Origin: Prorocentrum cordatum
Lineage: Eukaryota > Sar > Dinophyceae > Prorocentrales > Prorocentraceae
Reading direction: 5' to 3'
Length of the DNA: 64,000 nucleotides
Assembly: GCA_963575745.1 (NCBI GenBank)
Contig: CAUYUJ010011226.1
Location: forward strand, 240,006 to 304,005
Shown one piece after another: positions 54,300 through 63,072 of the stretch. Both the position numbers and the translations under genes were made by a program. The notes under the pieces were generated by a model. It was not told where the DNA came from. It saw nothing but the letters and a program-made list of their open reading frames with translations, and searched no databases. Within the stretch, counting starts at the first letter, position 1. Each line of letters opens with the position of its first letter.

Positions 54300-54545
54300 C
54301 GCAATTCCTGAGTGTCGAGGAGCGGCATCTGAATAAACTGTGAGGAAGTATCAGGCGGGAGCCGCGATTCGGTGGTAAGTTGCGAGGAAGTCCCAAACGA
54401 GAACGGATTCTTCAATAAATTGTAAGGAAATGTCGAGCGGGAGCTGCGATCCGGTGGGAAATTGCAAGGAAGTCCAAAGCGAGAGCGCGATTCTTTAATA
54501 CATTGTGAAGAGGAAATATCAGGCGGGAGCCGTTGTTGCTGTTGT
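54300..54545 (+). repeat. ctgtgaggaagtatcaggcg repeat, locus 2
   Basis: Three tandem units of about 80 bp matching 53222-53395. They flank the right side of the 18-20-bp satellite. Confidence 0.82.
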
Positions 54546-55019
54546 TGTAAACCGGGGGCCAACAACACAATCTGACCCTCAAGACTTTCCCTGATAAAGA
54601 ACAGGGTGCGAGCCCCGGGAAGGGCACTTCAATCGAAAAAACAATGTGCACCGGGGGATCAACAATAACTATTCTTCAGAAATGAAAATTCAACAACAAC
54701 AACGCTCCCGTGCGATACTTTCTCTCACAATTGACTCCGAGAGGACCTGGCCAGAGAAGGCCCGAACCTCAGCACGGGCGCTCTCGCCTGAGACTTCCTC
54801 GCAATTTGGCACCACGAAGGGGTCCATCAGAAACAATATTGTCGCTCCTTGCAGATGCCGGAGCGGACGCTTCGCCTGCGACTTCCTAGCAATTCTGCAC
54901 CGCCAACATGCTGCTGAACCCCATTAAACATTCTACTATAAAACACGGCGAAACTACTGAGAGTACTGGTCGGGAATCCTCCCATTGGAGTCGCAATGCG
55001 GAATTCTACCAACAATCCT
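54546..55019. other. complex sequence with caacaacaa run
   Basis: Short caacaacaacaa at 54688-54700, and reversed fragments of the ctgtgaggaagt repeat at 54785-54812 and 54868-54895. No gene. Confidence 0.5.
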
Positions 55020-55390
55020 GGTATGTGGCTCTGCTAGGATATTCATTGTAGGGAGTCTGACTAACAGTCAGAGAAGGAAAGTCTGACCAGGGAGTCTTAC
55101 TAAGAGTCTGGGCAGGGAATCGCACCAATATTACCAGTTGGGAACATTACAGAGGGTCTGGGGAGCTGTCTAATAAGAATATTAACAATGCCTCCGACTA
55201 AGAGTCCACGTGGGGGGTCGGATCGGACTAACAGTCCTGGTGGGAAGTCCCACGGAGAGCCCAAATAAAAAGTCGTACTCGACGTCCTAGCAGGGAGCCC
55301 GTCCTACTTGGAGCCTTGATACTCGGGAGTCCAAGTAAGAGTCCTAATGGGAAGTCCCACGAAGGATCCTAATAGGGAGTCCTGCTAACC
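55020..55390 (+). repeat. gggagtcctaataag degenerate repeat, left arm
   Basis: About 20-25-bp units of agtcctggtgggaagtc and gagtctgactaa type. The same family resumes at 56175-56520 on the other side of the 93-bp minisatellite. Confidence 0.75.
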
Positions 55391-55504
55391 CAAGACAGAT
55401 TCCACATTGTCTGCTGTCGAACATCGGCTCCGCTCAGCGCGCTTGCATGCACGTGTTGGGAACGCGTGGAAATCTGTGCTCTGTCGAATTCGCGGGCTGC
55501 TTGC

Positions 55505-56175
55505 AACAAGGTCGAATCGTGCGCTCGCTCGGCGCTTCCCCTGCGGTAGATTCCGCGGGCACGAAAATCGAGCCCGCGGAATTTCTGGGCCAATTTCCAA
55601 ATGGTCGAATGCCGCGCTCGCTCGGCGCTTCCCATGCGGTGAATTCCGAGGGGACGAAAATCGAGCCCGCAGAATTTCAGAGCAACTTCCAAATGGTCGA
55701 ATGGCGCGCTCGCCCGGCGCTTCCCCTGCGATGAATTCCGCGGGCACGAAAATCGAGCCCGCGAAATTTCTGGCCAATTCCCAAAAAAGGTCGAGAGGCG
55801 CGCCCGCTCGGCGCTTCCCTGGAGTGCTCGCGGAATTTCTACGCAATTTCCAAGGGGTCGAATGGCGGGCTCACCCGGCGATTCCCAAGCGGTAAATTTA
55901 GCGGGCGCGAAAATCGAGCCCGCGGAATTTCTGGGCAGTTTCGAAGAAGGGTCGAATGGCGCGCTCGCCCGGCGCTTCCCCTGCGATGCATTCCGCGGGC
56001 GCGAAAATCGAGATCGCGGAAGTTCTAGGCAATTCCCACAGGGTCACATGGCGCGCTCGCTCGGCGCTTCCCCTGCGATGCATGCTGCGGGTGTGAACTT
56101 CGAGCTCGCGGAATTTCTTGCCAATTCCCACAGAGTCGAATGGCGCGCTCGTCCGGCGCTTTCCCTGCGATGATA
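55505..56175 (+). repeat. 93-bp minisatellite, eight copies
   Basis: The unit holds ggtcgaatggcgcgctcg, ctcggcgcttcccctgcg, atgaattccgcgggc, acgaaaatcgagcccgcgg and aatttctgggc-aatttcc. ggcgcttccc phase points at 55531, 55624, 55717, 55810, 55877, 55971, 56062 and 56155 give 93 bp, with one copy 26 bp short. Because 93 is a multiple of three, 31-residue repeats are open on both strands. Confidence 0.95.
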
Positions 56176-56520
56176 CTGGGAAGTCCTGCTCAGAGTTGTA
56201 GCAGTGAGGCCTACTACGAGTCTTCTTGGGGGTCCTGCTTAGAGTCTGGGTAAAGAGCCCTGCTCAGGAGTCCTAGTAGGGAGTCTTGCCAAAGGTCCTA
56301 GTAAGTAATTTTGATTGAAGGGGCCACGCAGGGAGTCGGAATAAGAGTCTTCGCGTAGGGGGTCGCGCTGACAGTTCTAATAAGGAGCCCTCCTAGGAGT
56401 GCTAATGGGGAATCTTACTAAAAGCTTTTCAAAAGGTCGCGCTATGAATTTCAGCAGGGAGACCCAACTTTAAGAAACGGGTCCTAGCAAGAGTCTTGGT
56501 AAGAGTTCCAAGGGGTGTCC
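56176..56520 (+). repeat. gggagtcctaataag degenerate repeat, right arm
   Basis: Continues the family of 55020-55390 (ggagtcctagtagggagtc), which suggests that the 93-bp minisatellite arose or landed inside a single older array. Confidence 0.72.
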
Positions 56521-56849
56521 CCTTAAAAGCCCAGAGCTCTCTTTTTTGTTTGTTCTCTCATTCTCTCTGTGTCTATGTGTCTTTGTTGAGTGTAAGACAA
56601 ATATGGAAAACCATCGGGAAGCAAAGAACAGGCAAGATCACAAGATCGGTCTCCCGACCTAGACGCCTCCCCTCTAAGATGGGCCCTAAACCCTTAAGTG
56701 CCTTCAACTCGCCACCGTTCGGACGTCCGTGCCCCGTGCATTCTTCGACTTTTTTCTTATTCCCCATATCCTAAGATGGGGTCATTGTTATTACTTGGAC
56801 GCCTCCTCCTCCTCCTTCTCCTCCCCTCTCCTCCTCATACCCAGGCTTA
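56521..56849. other. complex spacer
   Basis: A CT-rich stretch at 56535-56590 and a ctcctcctcc run near 56803-56835. No gene. Confidence 0.45.
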
Positions 56850-57058
56850 CTCATACACATACTGACTCACACTCAGACTTACTCATACCCAGACTTACTC
56901 ACACACACAACATTACTCTTGCTCAGACCTACTCATACTCAGACCTACTCCTACTCAGACTTACTCACGGTGAGAGTCACTCATGCCCAGACTAACTAAT
57001 ACTCAGACTTGTTCTCAGACTTACTCATACTCAGACCTGCTCGTATTCAGATCTTTTC
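56850..57058 (+). repeat. cagacttactcatactc repeat
   Basis: Units of 12-18 bp (actcagacttactcata and variants). Confidence 0.9.
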
Positions 57059-57079
57059 ATTGTCTGATTTATTCCACAC

Positions 57080-57620
57080 ACAGCAGATTGTGAGGATGTC
57101 TCAGGCGGGGCGATGGCTTCAGCCCCCCTAAGGGGAGCCGCTAGGGGTGTTTTCACGGTCCCGTTCGCGGCCGTTTTGTGGGGACGTCTCAAGCGGTTTG
57201 CCTGTTTTCTGTCCCAGCATCCTTCGCTTTCGGAGCAGATTTGGAGGATGTCTCGAGCGAGGCGCTCATTTTCAGCATCCCTAAAGGGAGCCGCCAGGGG
57301 TATTTTCACGGTCCCGTTCGCGGCCGTTTTGTGGGGATGTCTCAAGCGGTGTGCCTGTTTTCTGTCCCAACATCCTTCTCTTTCGGAGCACTTTTGGAGG
57401 ACGTCTCGAGCGAGGCGCTCATTTTCACGTCCCTAAGGGGAGCCGCCGAAGGGTTTTGCACGGTCCCCTTCGCGGCCGTTTTGTGAGGATGTCTCAAGCG
57501 GTTTGCCTAATTTCTGTCCCAACATCCTTCGCTTTCGGAGCAGATTTGGAGGACGTCTCGAGCGAGGCGCTCATTTTCACCCACCAGGTGGGCCAGATTT
57601 TGAGGATGTCTCGATCGTGG
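57080..57620 (+). repeat. ~153-bp tandem repeat, three to four copies
   Basis: The unit holds gtttcttccc-free landmarks gggagccgccaggggt, ttttcacggtcccgttcgcg, gccgttttgtgggga, tgtctcaagcggtttgcctg, ttctgtcccaacatccttc, tttcggagcagatttggagg and tctcgagcgaggcgctcatt. The gccgc phase points at 57138, 57291 and 57443 give 152-153 bp. The piece gaggatgtctcaggcggg relates it to the repeat at 53222 and 54300. Confidence 0.92.
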
Positions 57621-57639
57621 GCGCAGATTCTCCTCAGGA

Positions 57640-57910
57640 TGCCACAAGAGGCTCCAACAGGCTCCAGGAGGCCCCAGGAGACCACATGAGGTCCCAGGAG
57701 ACCACATGAGGTCCCAGGAGGCATCAGGAGGCCACAGAAAGACTCAAGAGGCCACAGGATGTCCCAAGAGGCTCTAGGAGGCCCCAGGAAGCTCCGGGAG
57801 GCCTCAGGAAGCCATGGGAGGCCCCAGGAGGCCAGAGGAAGCGCCAGGAGGCCTCGGAAGGCAACAGGAGGCCCCGAGAGGCCCCAGGAGCAGTCCCGAG
57901 CGCCCAAATG
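57640..57910. repeat. GGCC-rich minisatellite (caggaggcc type)
   Basis: Regular 9-12-bp caggaggcc/ccaggaagc units. Confidence 0.88.
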
Positions 57911-58700
57911 GCTAGACGCGCATTCCCAGATCCCACTGACAATTATCCTTTTTAAACATATGCACATATGGGGATCTCCACGCAGTGAGTAATCTATAGA
58001 CGTGTTGTTTTGTTTTTCTCGCACGATGACCCAGGATGGTCCTCGATTGTCCTCGCCGAAAACATTCACACGTCCGAGCGATGTCAAGTCAAGAGATCCT
58101 CAAGATGTCCCCTGAGAGTTTCCCAAGTGACCTCCAAGAGGCCCCCAAGAGGATCCCTAAGAGACTCGAGTCTGCCTCTGAAGTGCTCGTGTCCACGACC
58201 CAGGCACGTTGGAGGGATGGGCCGAAGGCCATTCGATACTCTTGAATGTCACCATCCTGGTGCACTTCGCCGTCCATAGTCATCATTTGACACGGCCCTG
58301 CGGTGTTTGAAGGCGCAAAGGTGATAATAGAGGCGTTTGCCGAAATTGCTACAGTATTGCCCTGCTTTCATTGTTTACTATTCGGTTACCTCTGCTAGGA
58401 CACAGTCGGGCATCGAGGAACACTGTGGGAGGGGGCGCTTGGCACACATTTTATTTCTTCTCTTGCAAGTTACCTTGGCACTGCCATCATGTCTCACTGT
58501 GACTTGAACGGCGGTGTGATTGCGGCTCTGAATGGCCGATTATCCGAGGTGTGCTGACCTGGATGCATGGCTCGGTGAGGGACAAGAATTGTCTAAATCA
58601 CTGATCTCTGGACATCTCCGGGCGTGAACGCATCGTCTTTTGGAGCCAACATAAAACGCATTTCAGGTTCTTGCCTTAGCCACCACCTCAAACAGGGCTC
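57911..58700. other. complex sequence with a GGCC-family piece and its end
   Basis: 58080-58180 carries ccaagaggcccccaag units. 58194-58240 (acccaggcacgttgg, then gggatgggccgaaggccat) is the end sequence shared with 13397-13442. The rest is unassigned. Confidence 0.6.
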
Positions 58701-60409
58701 TGTGCTGTGATCGTTCTTTCGCTGCTGCTTGTGCTGCAGCCCACACGTGCCCGCCATGCCCACTCAAATGGGCGACTCCAGAACCATTGAATCCAAAACG
58801 TTAGCATCTCCTGGAGGGCCGATTCTTGCTTCTGCCGACCTCCGCCGGTTCCTCCCGCCAGCTTCCGCCGGGGTTCTGCCGCCTTCCTCCCAGGAGAAAG
58901 TGCCAACTTCACGAACCATCGAAGGCGATGCCCTTTTTGGAACGCGCTACATCTCGTCATCATGGACAGACTAGACTGAGGGGGGGGATGGGGGGCAGAG
59001 GGCCCCTGGTATTCTCGCGTCCTGGAAAAATCACGACGGAACATTTTTGCTGTTTTTGGGCTCAAGGGCTTCTGCGCTGTTCTTCGTTGCTCCCCTTGCC
59101 GCCTCGTCGGTCCCAAATTTCCGACGGAATTATTGTTCGCAGCCGGCGTTTTTTTCCGTGGGGGTCGATTTCGGACCCCGCGAACATCAAACATGGATCT
59201 GGCTGGGACGAGGAGTTCCGGGAAGGGGTCGGGACCTCTGGGGCCGCGGATGGACAATATCATATCGGCGGATGTCAAAATTATTCTTCATTGTTCCCCT
59301 TGCCGCCCTGTCGGTCCTCGATGGTGGTGCCACCCGTGCGGGGTATGTGGATGAACTCCGGCCCGGTGATCTTCTGGAAATTCAGCAGCCTGAAGTCGTC
59401 CTCACAAAACCAGCTGCACGCAGGAGTGACCCTAGGCACGAATGCGCTTTCGTGTGCGGCTTGCCGATCATTGCGTGCGATGCGACGGCGGCGGCCTGCG
59501 TGCTTGGGTTCCGACTTCCCTCGCGCCCCCCGAAGGCCGCGCACCAGAGGTCACTCCGGCAAGAAGGTCACCCTTTCGCGTGCCCGATGAGAGGTCGCTA
59601 GAGGTGGCCCCGCACCAGGGCCACTGCCGCGGAGTCCGCCCAGGCGGGCGCTTTGGGACCTCCTGCTCCCTCCTTCTCCTGCTGGTGCTGCTCTTTCAAC
59701 TCCTCTCCCTACTCCCTTTGATAGCCATGCTGGCGGACGCTGCAAAACGTGAACGCAAACAACCGAACCCGCATCCGAAAGCAAAGTGCTTCCCCAAGGT
59801 TGATGAACATGCCGCCGCCCATCGCCTAGACTAGCCGTGGCGCTGTCTGGAGCGTGATAAGAAAACTGCTTCCAAACCAAAAGCACGCCATGGTAGCAGC
59901 ACCAGCCGGAGGGGCTACACAAAGGCAAACACTCTTGCTGACGAGTGTGGCGCGGTCTGGCAACATCCCCGTGGAGGCCATGGATGACGTTCGGAAGGTC
60001 TTGGGCGTCACAAGCGCGAACTACGCCCTCAACGAATTCAGGATAAATGGCAAAAATGTTATGGTCCAGAGAATCGAGAAAAATATCCAAATTACGCGAC
60101 ATGTACGCCGCCAATATGGAAAAACATCGGCTGGAAATGGTCTACCGATGTCTCGACGACCTCATCGCATACACCAATGAAAGCATCAATCCGCTACCGC
60201 GTCTTCAGCACCCAGGTGCGTGCTAGAATTTGCTGGCAGGAAACAGTGCGAGCTGACCACATGCTTCCACAGCTGGCGCCACCTTCTTCACTAGGAGCTG
60301 CGGCGGGCAACCAACTCGCGCTACGAAACGCAGCTGTTCAACCAACAACTCGCGCGCGAAGAAATAATCGCTGAGACGATGCACACAGAAATGCCCCAAA
60401 GTGGGACAA
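58701..60409. other. complex sequence, no recognised gene
   Basis: Overlapping frames up to 254 codons occur on plus (58826-59590) and 196 on minus (58688-59278). A short segment around ttgttccccttgccgccctg is duplicated (59082-59112 and 59294-59322). A minus stretch at 60114-59960 (NLDIFLDSLDHNIFAIYPEF) looks protein-like but matches nothing I know. Confidence 0.4.
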
Positions 60410-60528
60410 GGGAGAAGGAGGAGGAGGAGGAGGAGGAGGAGGAGGAGGCGGAGGAAAAATAAGAGAAGGAATATGAGGAGGAGGAGGAGAAGGAGGAGGA
60501 GGAGGAGAAGGAGGAGGAGGAGGAGGAT
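60410..60528 (+). repeat. (GGA)n microsatellite
   Basis: gaggaggag run with a few aag interruptions. Confidence 0.95.
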
Positions 60529-60534
60529 CAGTCA

Positions 60535-60665
60535 TGCCATTCTAGTTTTTCTTGAACCAGGTTTCTGTTGTCATCCTTGGAGCGTCGAGGCGGCACGGAT
60601 CCAGGGGCACTCCAGAGCGGTGGCACATCGGCGCCCGGAAAACCTTGATACCACCCATGTGGTGC
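60535..60665 (+). repeat. ~125-bp direct duplication, copy 1
   Basis: Nearly identical to 60862-60990: catgccattctag, gtttctgttgtcatccttgg, agcgtcgaggcggcac, atccaggggcactccag and ccttgataccaccc. Confidence 0.93.
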
Positions 60666-60861
60666 CAGGGCGAGGCAAGCAGGACAGTCCGCGTTAGCGG
60701 TTATATAAAATGCAGCACCACGAGCACTATGAAATGCGAGGGGGGGTGGACTCCAAAACGAAAAAGGGCGGTGGTGGGGTTGTTGGACGGTGAGAGGAAA
60801 GGCTGCAAACGAAAACCCTCACTCACTTCCTGAATCCCATGCTGAAACAAACCCATCAATC

Positions 60862-60990
60862 ATGCCATTCCAGTTTCTTGAAACAAGTTTCTGTTGTCAT
60901 CCTTGGAGCGTCGAGGCGGCACAGATCCAGGGGCACTCCAGAGCGGTGGCGCATCGGCGCCCCGAAAACCTTGATACCACCCCACATACG
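60862..60990 (+). repeat. ~125-bp direct duplication, copy 2
   Basis: Partner of 60535-60665, 327 bp downstream. The high identity means a recent duplication. Each copy is followed shortly by cgttagcggtt. Copy 2 lies just beyond the 3' end of retroelement 2. Confidence 0.93.
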
Positions 60991-60999
60991 CAAAACTCG

Positions 61000-61790
61000 T
61001 TAGCGGTTCGAGCTGCTCCGGCTTAGTCTAGCTCTCGCCCAAGGCACCACTGAAATACCGGAACGGCAAGAGGCCTCAAGTACTCGAGCGAACCCGTTGT
61101 AAATGAAGATTTTTGCCAGGCAGGACCCGAACCGATAGGGGTAGGCGGCCACGCGCTTGGTCCAGCGGACCCTATGGGGGCCCCCTCCAGTCGACACAAT
61201 ATGGAACTGCTTGGAGTACTCACAGGGCCTAGTTCCGTTGCTACCACACTTGAAAATCATGTTCTCGATTCCTGTCAGTCCAGCGCACCAAAGGGTCGTA
61301 GGTTGTTTTCCATCGGGCTCCAACACCACACATGTGAGTAACGATGTGTTCGACGATGCGGCCTCGACTGAAGCCTTGAAGCTCAGGGGTGGACCAAATT
61401 CAGCTCGTCGGCGGATTCTCGATGACCCGCGGCACGTTGCACTGAGTAGCGCACGCGCAAAACTGGGCAGTCAGCTGCATGAGGCGGGTCCCCATCTCGA
61501 GCTGCTCTCGAACACGGGGCGCAACGTCGGGCAACCCAAGGATATATTGTCTGGACCTGATCATTGGCCTTCTCGCAATAGAGTAAGTGGTGCACGGGGG
61601 AGCACAGAACAGGCCAAGACAGCGAGGGTGGGCGATCAACTTCCTGACACGCCGGTGAACACTGGCACGAGTGACGTCTCCCTGTGGGCCCAGATGAATG
61701 CCAAAGGCAAAAACTGCGCTCGGCGGCCCGACTGAAACTCTCACATCCACTGAATACTTCAATCGCGAAGAAACCTTTCCTGGCGGCACG
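61000..61790 (-). pseudogene. retroelement 2 cytosine-methyltransferase-like domain
   Basis: GFFAIEVFSGCESFSRA (61775-61725) resembles motif I (SAM binding, F-x-G-x-G). In another frame FGIHLGPQGDVTRASVHRRV is followed by LGLFCAPPCTTYSIARR, a motif IV-like Pro-Pro-Cys (61600-61592), and RVIENPPTS, a motif VI-like Glu-Asn (61420-61412) with Pro in place of the usual Val. The C-terminal part GIENMIFKCGSNGTRPCEYS and RWTKRVAAYPYRFGSCLAK (about 61270-61110) is in a third frame. The methyltransferase reading rests on the order and spacing of three motifs. A related, non-methylating Rossmann domain is possible. Confidence 0.5.
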
Positions 61791-61879
61791 CCTCGGTGCG
61801 CGCGGAGCTGCTGGCCGGCTCTGAGGAAGGCCGTCTCGAGCTCGAGCGCGCACCTTGTGCGCATCAGCCGGCTCCGCTG

Positions 61880-62730
61880 GTCCAGCTTGTTGTAGACGTC
61901 CTGCGCAAGGGCCCTTTTCTCGTGCCTCCTGACCGACGCCATGGTCCTCCATTTTCCCCGCCGTTGTACTTCGGCGAGGTCGAAGCGGTCGTGAAGTCGA
62001 TCCAGGCCGGCACCTGAGTGCCTCCATGCACAGGACGGGCTTCAGGTAGCTGATGCCGATTGCGCCGCGCACGGTCAGGAAGCTCGCGTTCATCTGCTTC
62101 AGGCTGAAGTCCCACAAAGGCCCCCCGGTTGGGCGGGAGTCCACATGCATCATCAGGATGTCCGACAGCCAGGGGCGGTTTACAATGAGGCTCGTCCACC
62201 GCACCCAACTTGCTGGACTGGCCGTGCCCGGCGGGGTGCAGCAGGATGGCCGCCAGCGACATGTGCCGCTGCGGCGTCGCCCTGAACACCTGGGCGGCCC
62301 TGAGATCCAGGTGCCCCCCCGGCCGCATGTTGGTATCCACCATCAGCAGCCAGGCCAGCGCCATGCCCAGTCCATCCATGCGCAGCAGGTTCACCGGGAT
62401 CGCGGCCGCTATTTCCCACGGCAGGGGTCGGCGGGCCCTCCTGGGCACCAGGCGGCGCCAACCCCGTTGCGAGCGAGCCGCCCTGGGCAAGGTCATCATT
62501 CCCTTGGCATTGTACACAGGCACCACATACTGGATTGCTGCTATGAGCTTCCCCCCTGTCGAGGGCGCCCTGCCCTCGAGAACAAGCCGATCGAAGTAGC
62601 AGGCCACGTGGATGTCCAGCTCCGCTGGGTGTAGGCTGAGGTCCACGACATTCAGCTTTGTCTGGAAATCCGAGAGCAGCCGCATGCACCGACCTCGGGT
62701 CTTCAGCGTCAGCGAGGCCTCCTCGGTGAT
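61880..62730 (-). pseudogene. retroelement 2 tyrosine recombinase
   Basis: The core-binding helices SDFQTKLNVVDLSLHPAEL and KLIAAIQYVVPVYNAKGM precede the catalytic part. LLMVDTNMRPGGHLDLR supplies the first Arg (CGG, 62323-62325). After a shift near 62185 the frame reads LIVNRPWLSDILMMHVDSR, and after another near 62028 RHSGAGLDRLHDRFDLAEVQ (Arg-His pair at 62023-62018). RRGKWRTMASVRRHEKRA then carries His (61924-61922) where the nucleophilic Tyr of the R-R-Y-E-K motif should be. A TAC to CAC transition would explain it. Strand transfer should be impossible without Tyr. Confidence 0.7.
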
Positions 62731-63072
62731 GCCGGGGGCCCTCTGTCGTGTTCCGCAGCTCCCCGTGGGTTGCCAGCCGCCTCGCGGCTCGCTTCTGCTG
62801 CAACTTCAGCTCTCTCTCGCGCTCGGCATCCTTGAGCTCCAGTAGGCCCATGCTCGGGTGGCCAGGAGATCGGGGAGTGGCCCCGATCAAACTCGACACG
62901 TTCGGGCCGGTCTTCTGCCGCTTGCCCTCCTGTGCTTCGCTCGACCTGCAGGGCGCTGCGGGTAGACGCCTCGCCTGCCCTTGCCGATCTGACTTGGTCC
63001 CTGGACGTAGGTGACTCGGCGGCCACGCTGTTGACTGCGTTGCTCTTCGTAGATGGCTCTCGCTTGCGAGAT

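Noticed and set aside
59551-60114. Protein-like minus frame with NLDIFLDSLDHNIFAIYPEF
   Set aside because: No family recognised; the downstream part turns low-complexity, and no splice or transcript evidence can be seen, so I left it unassigned.
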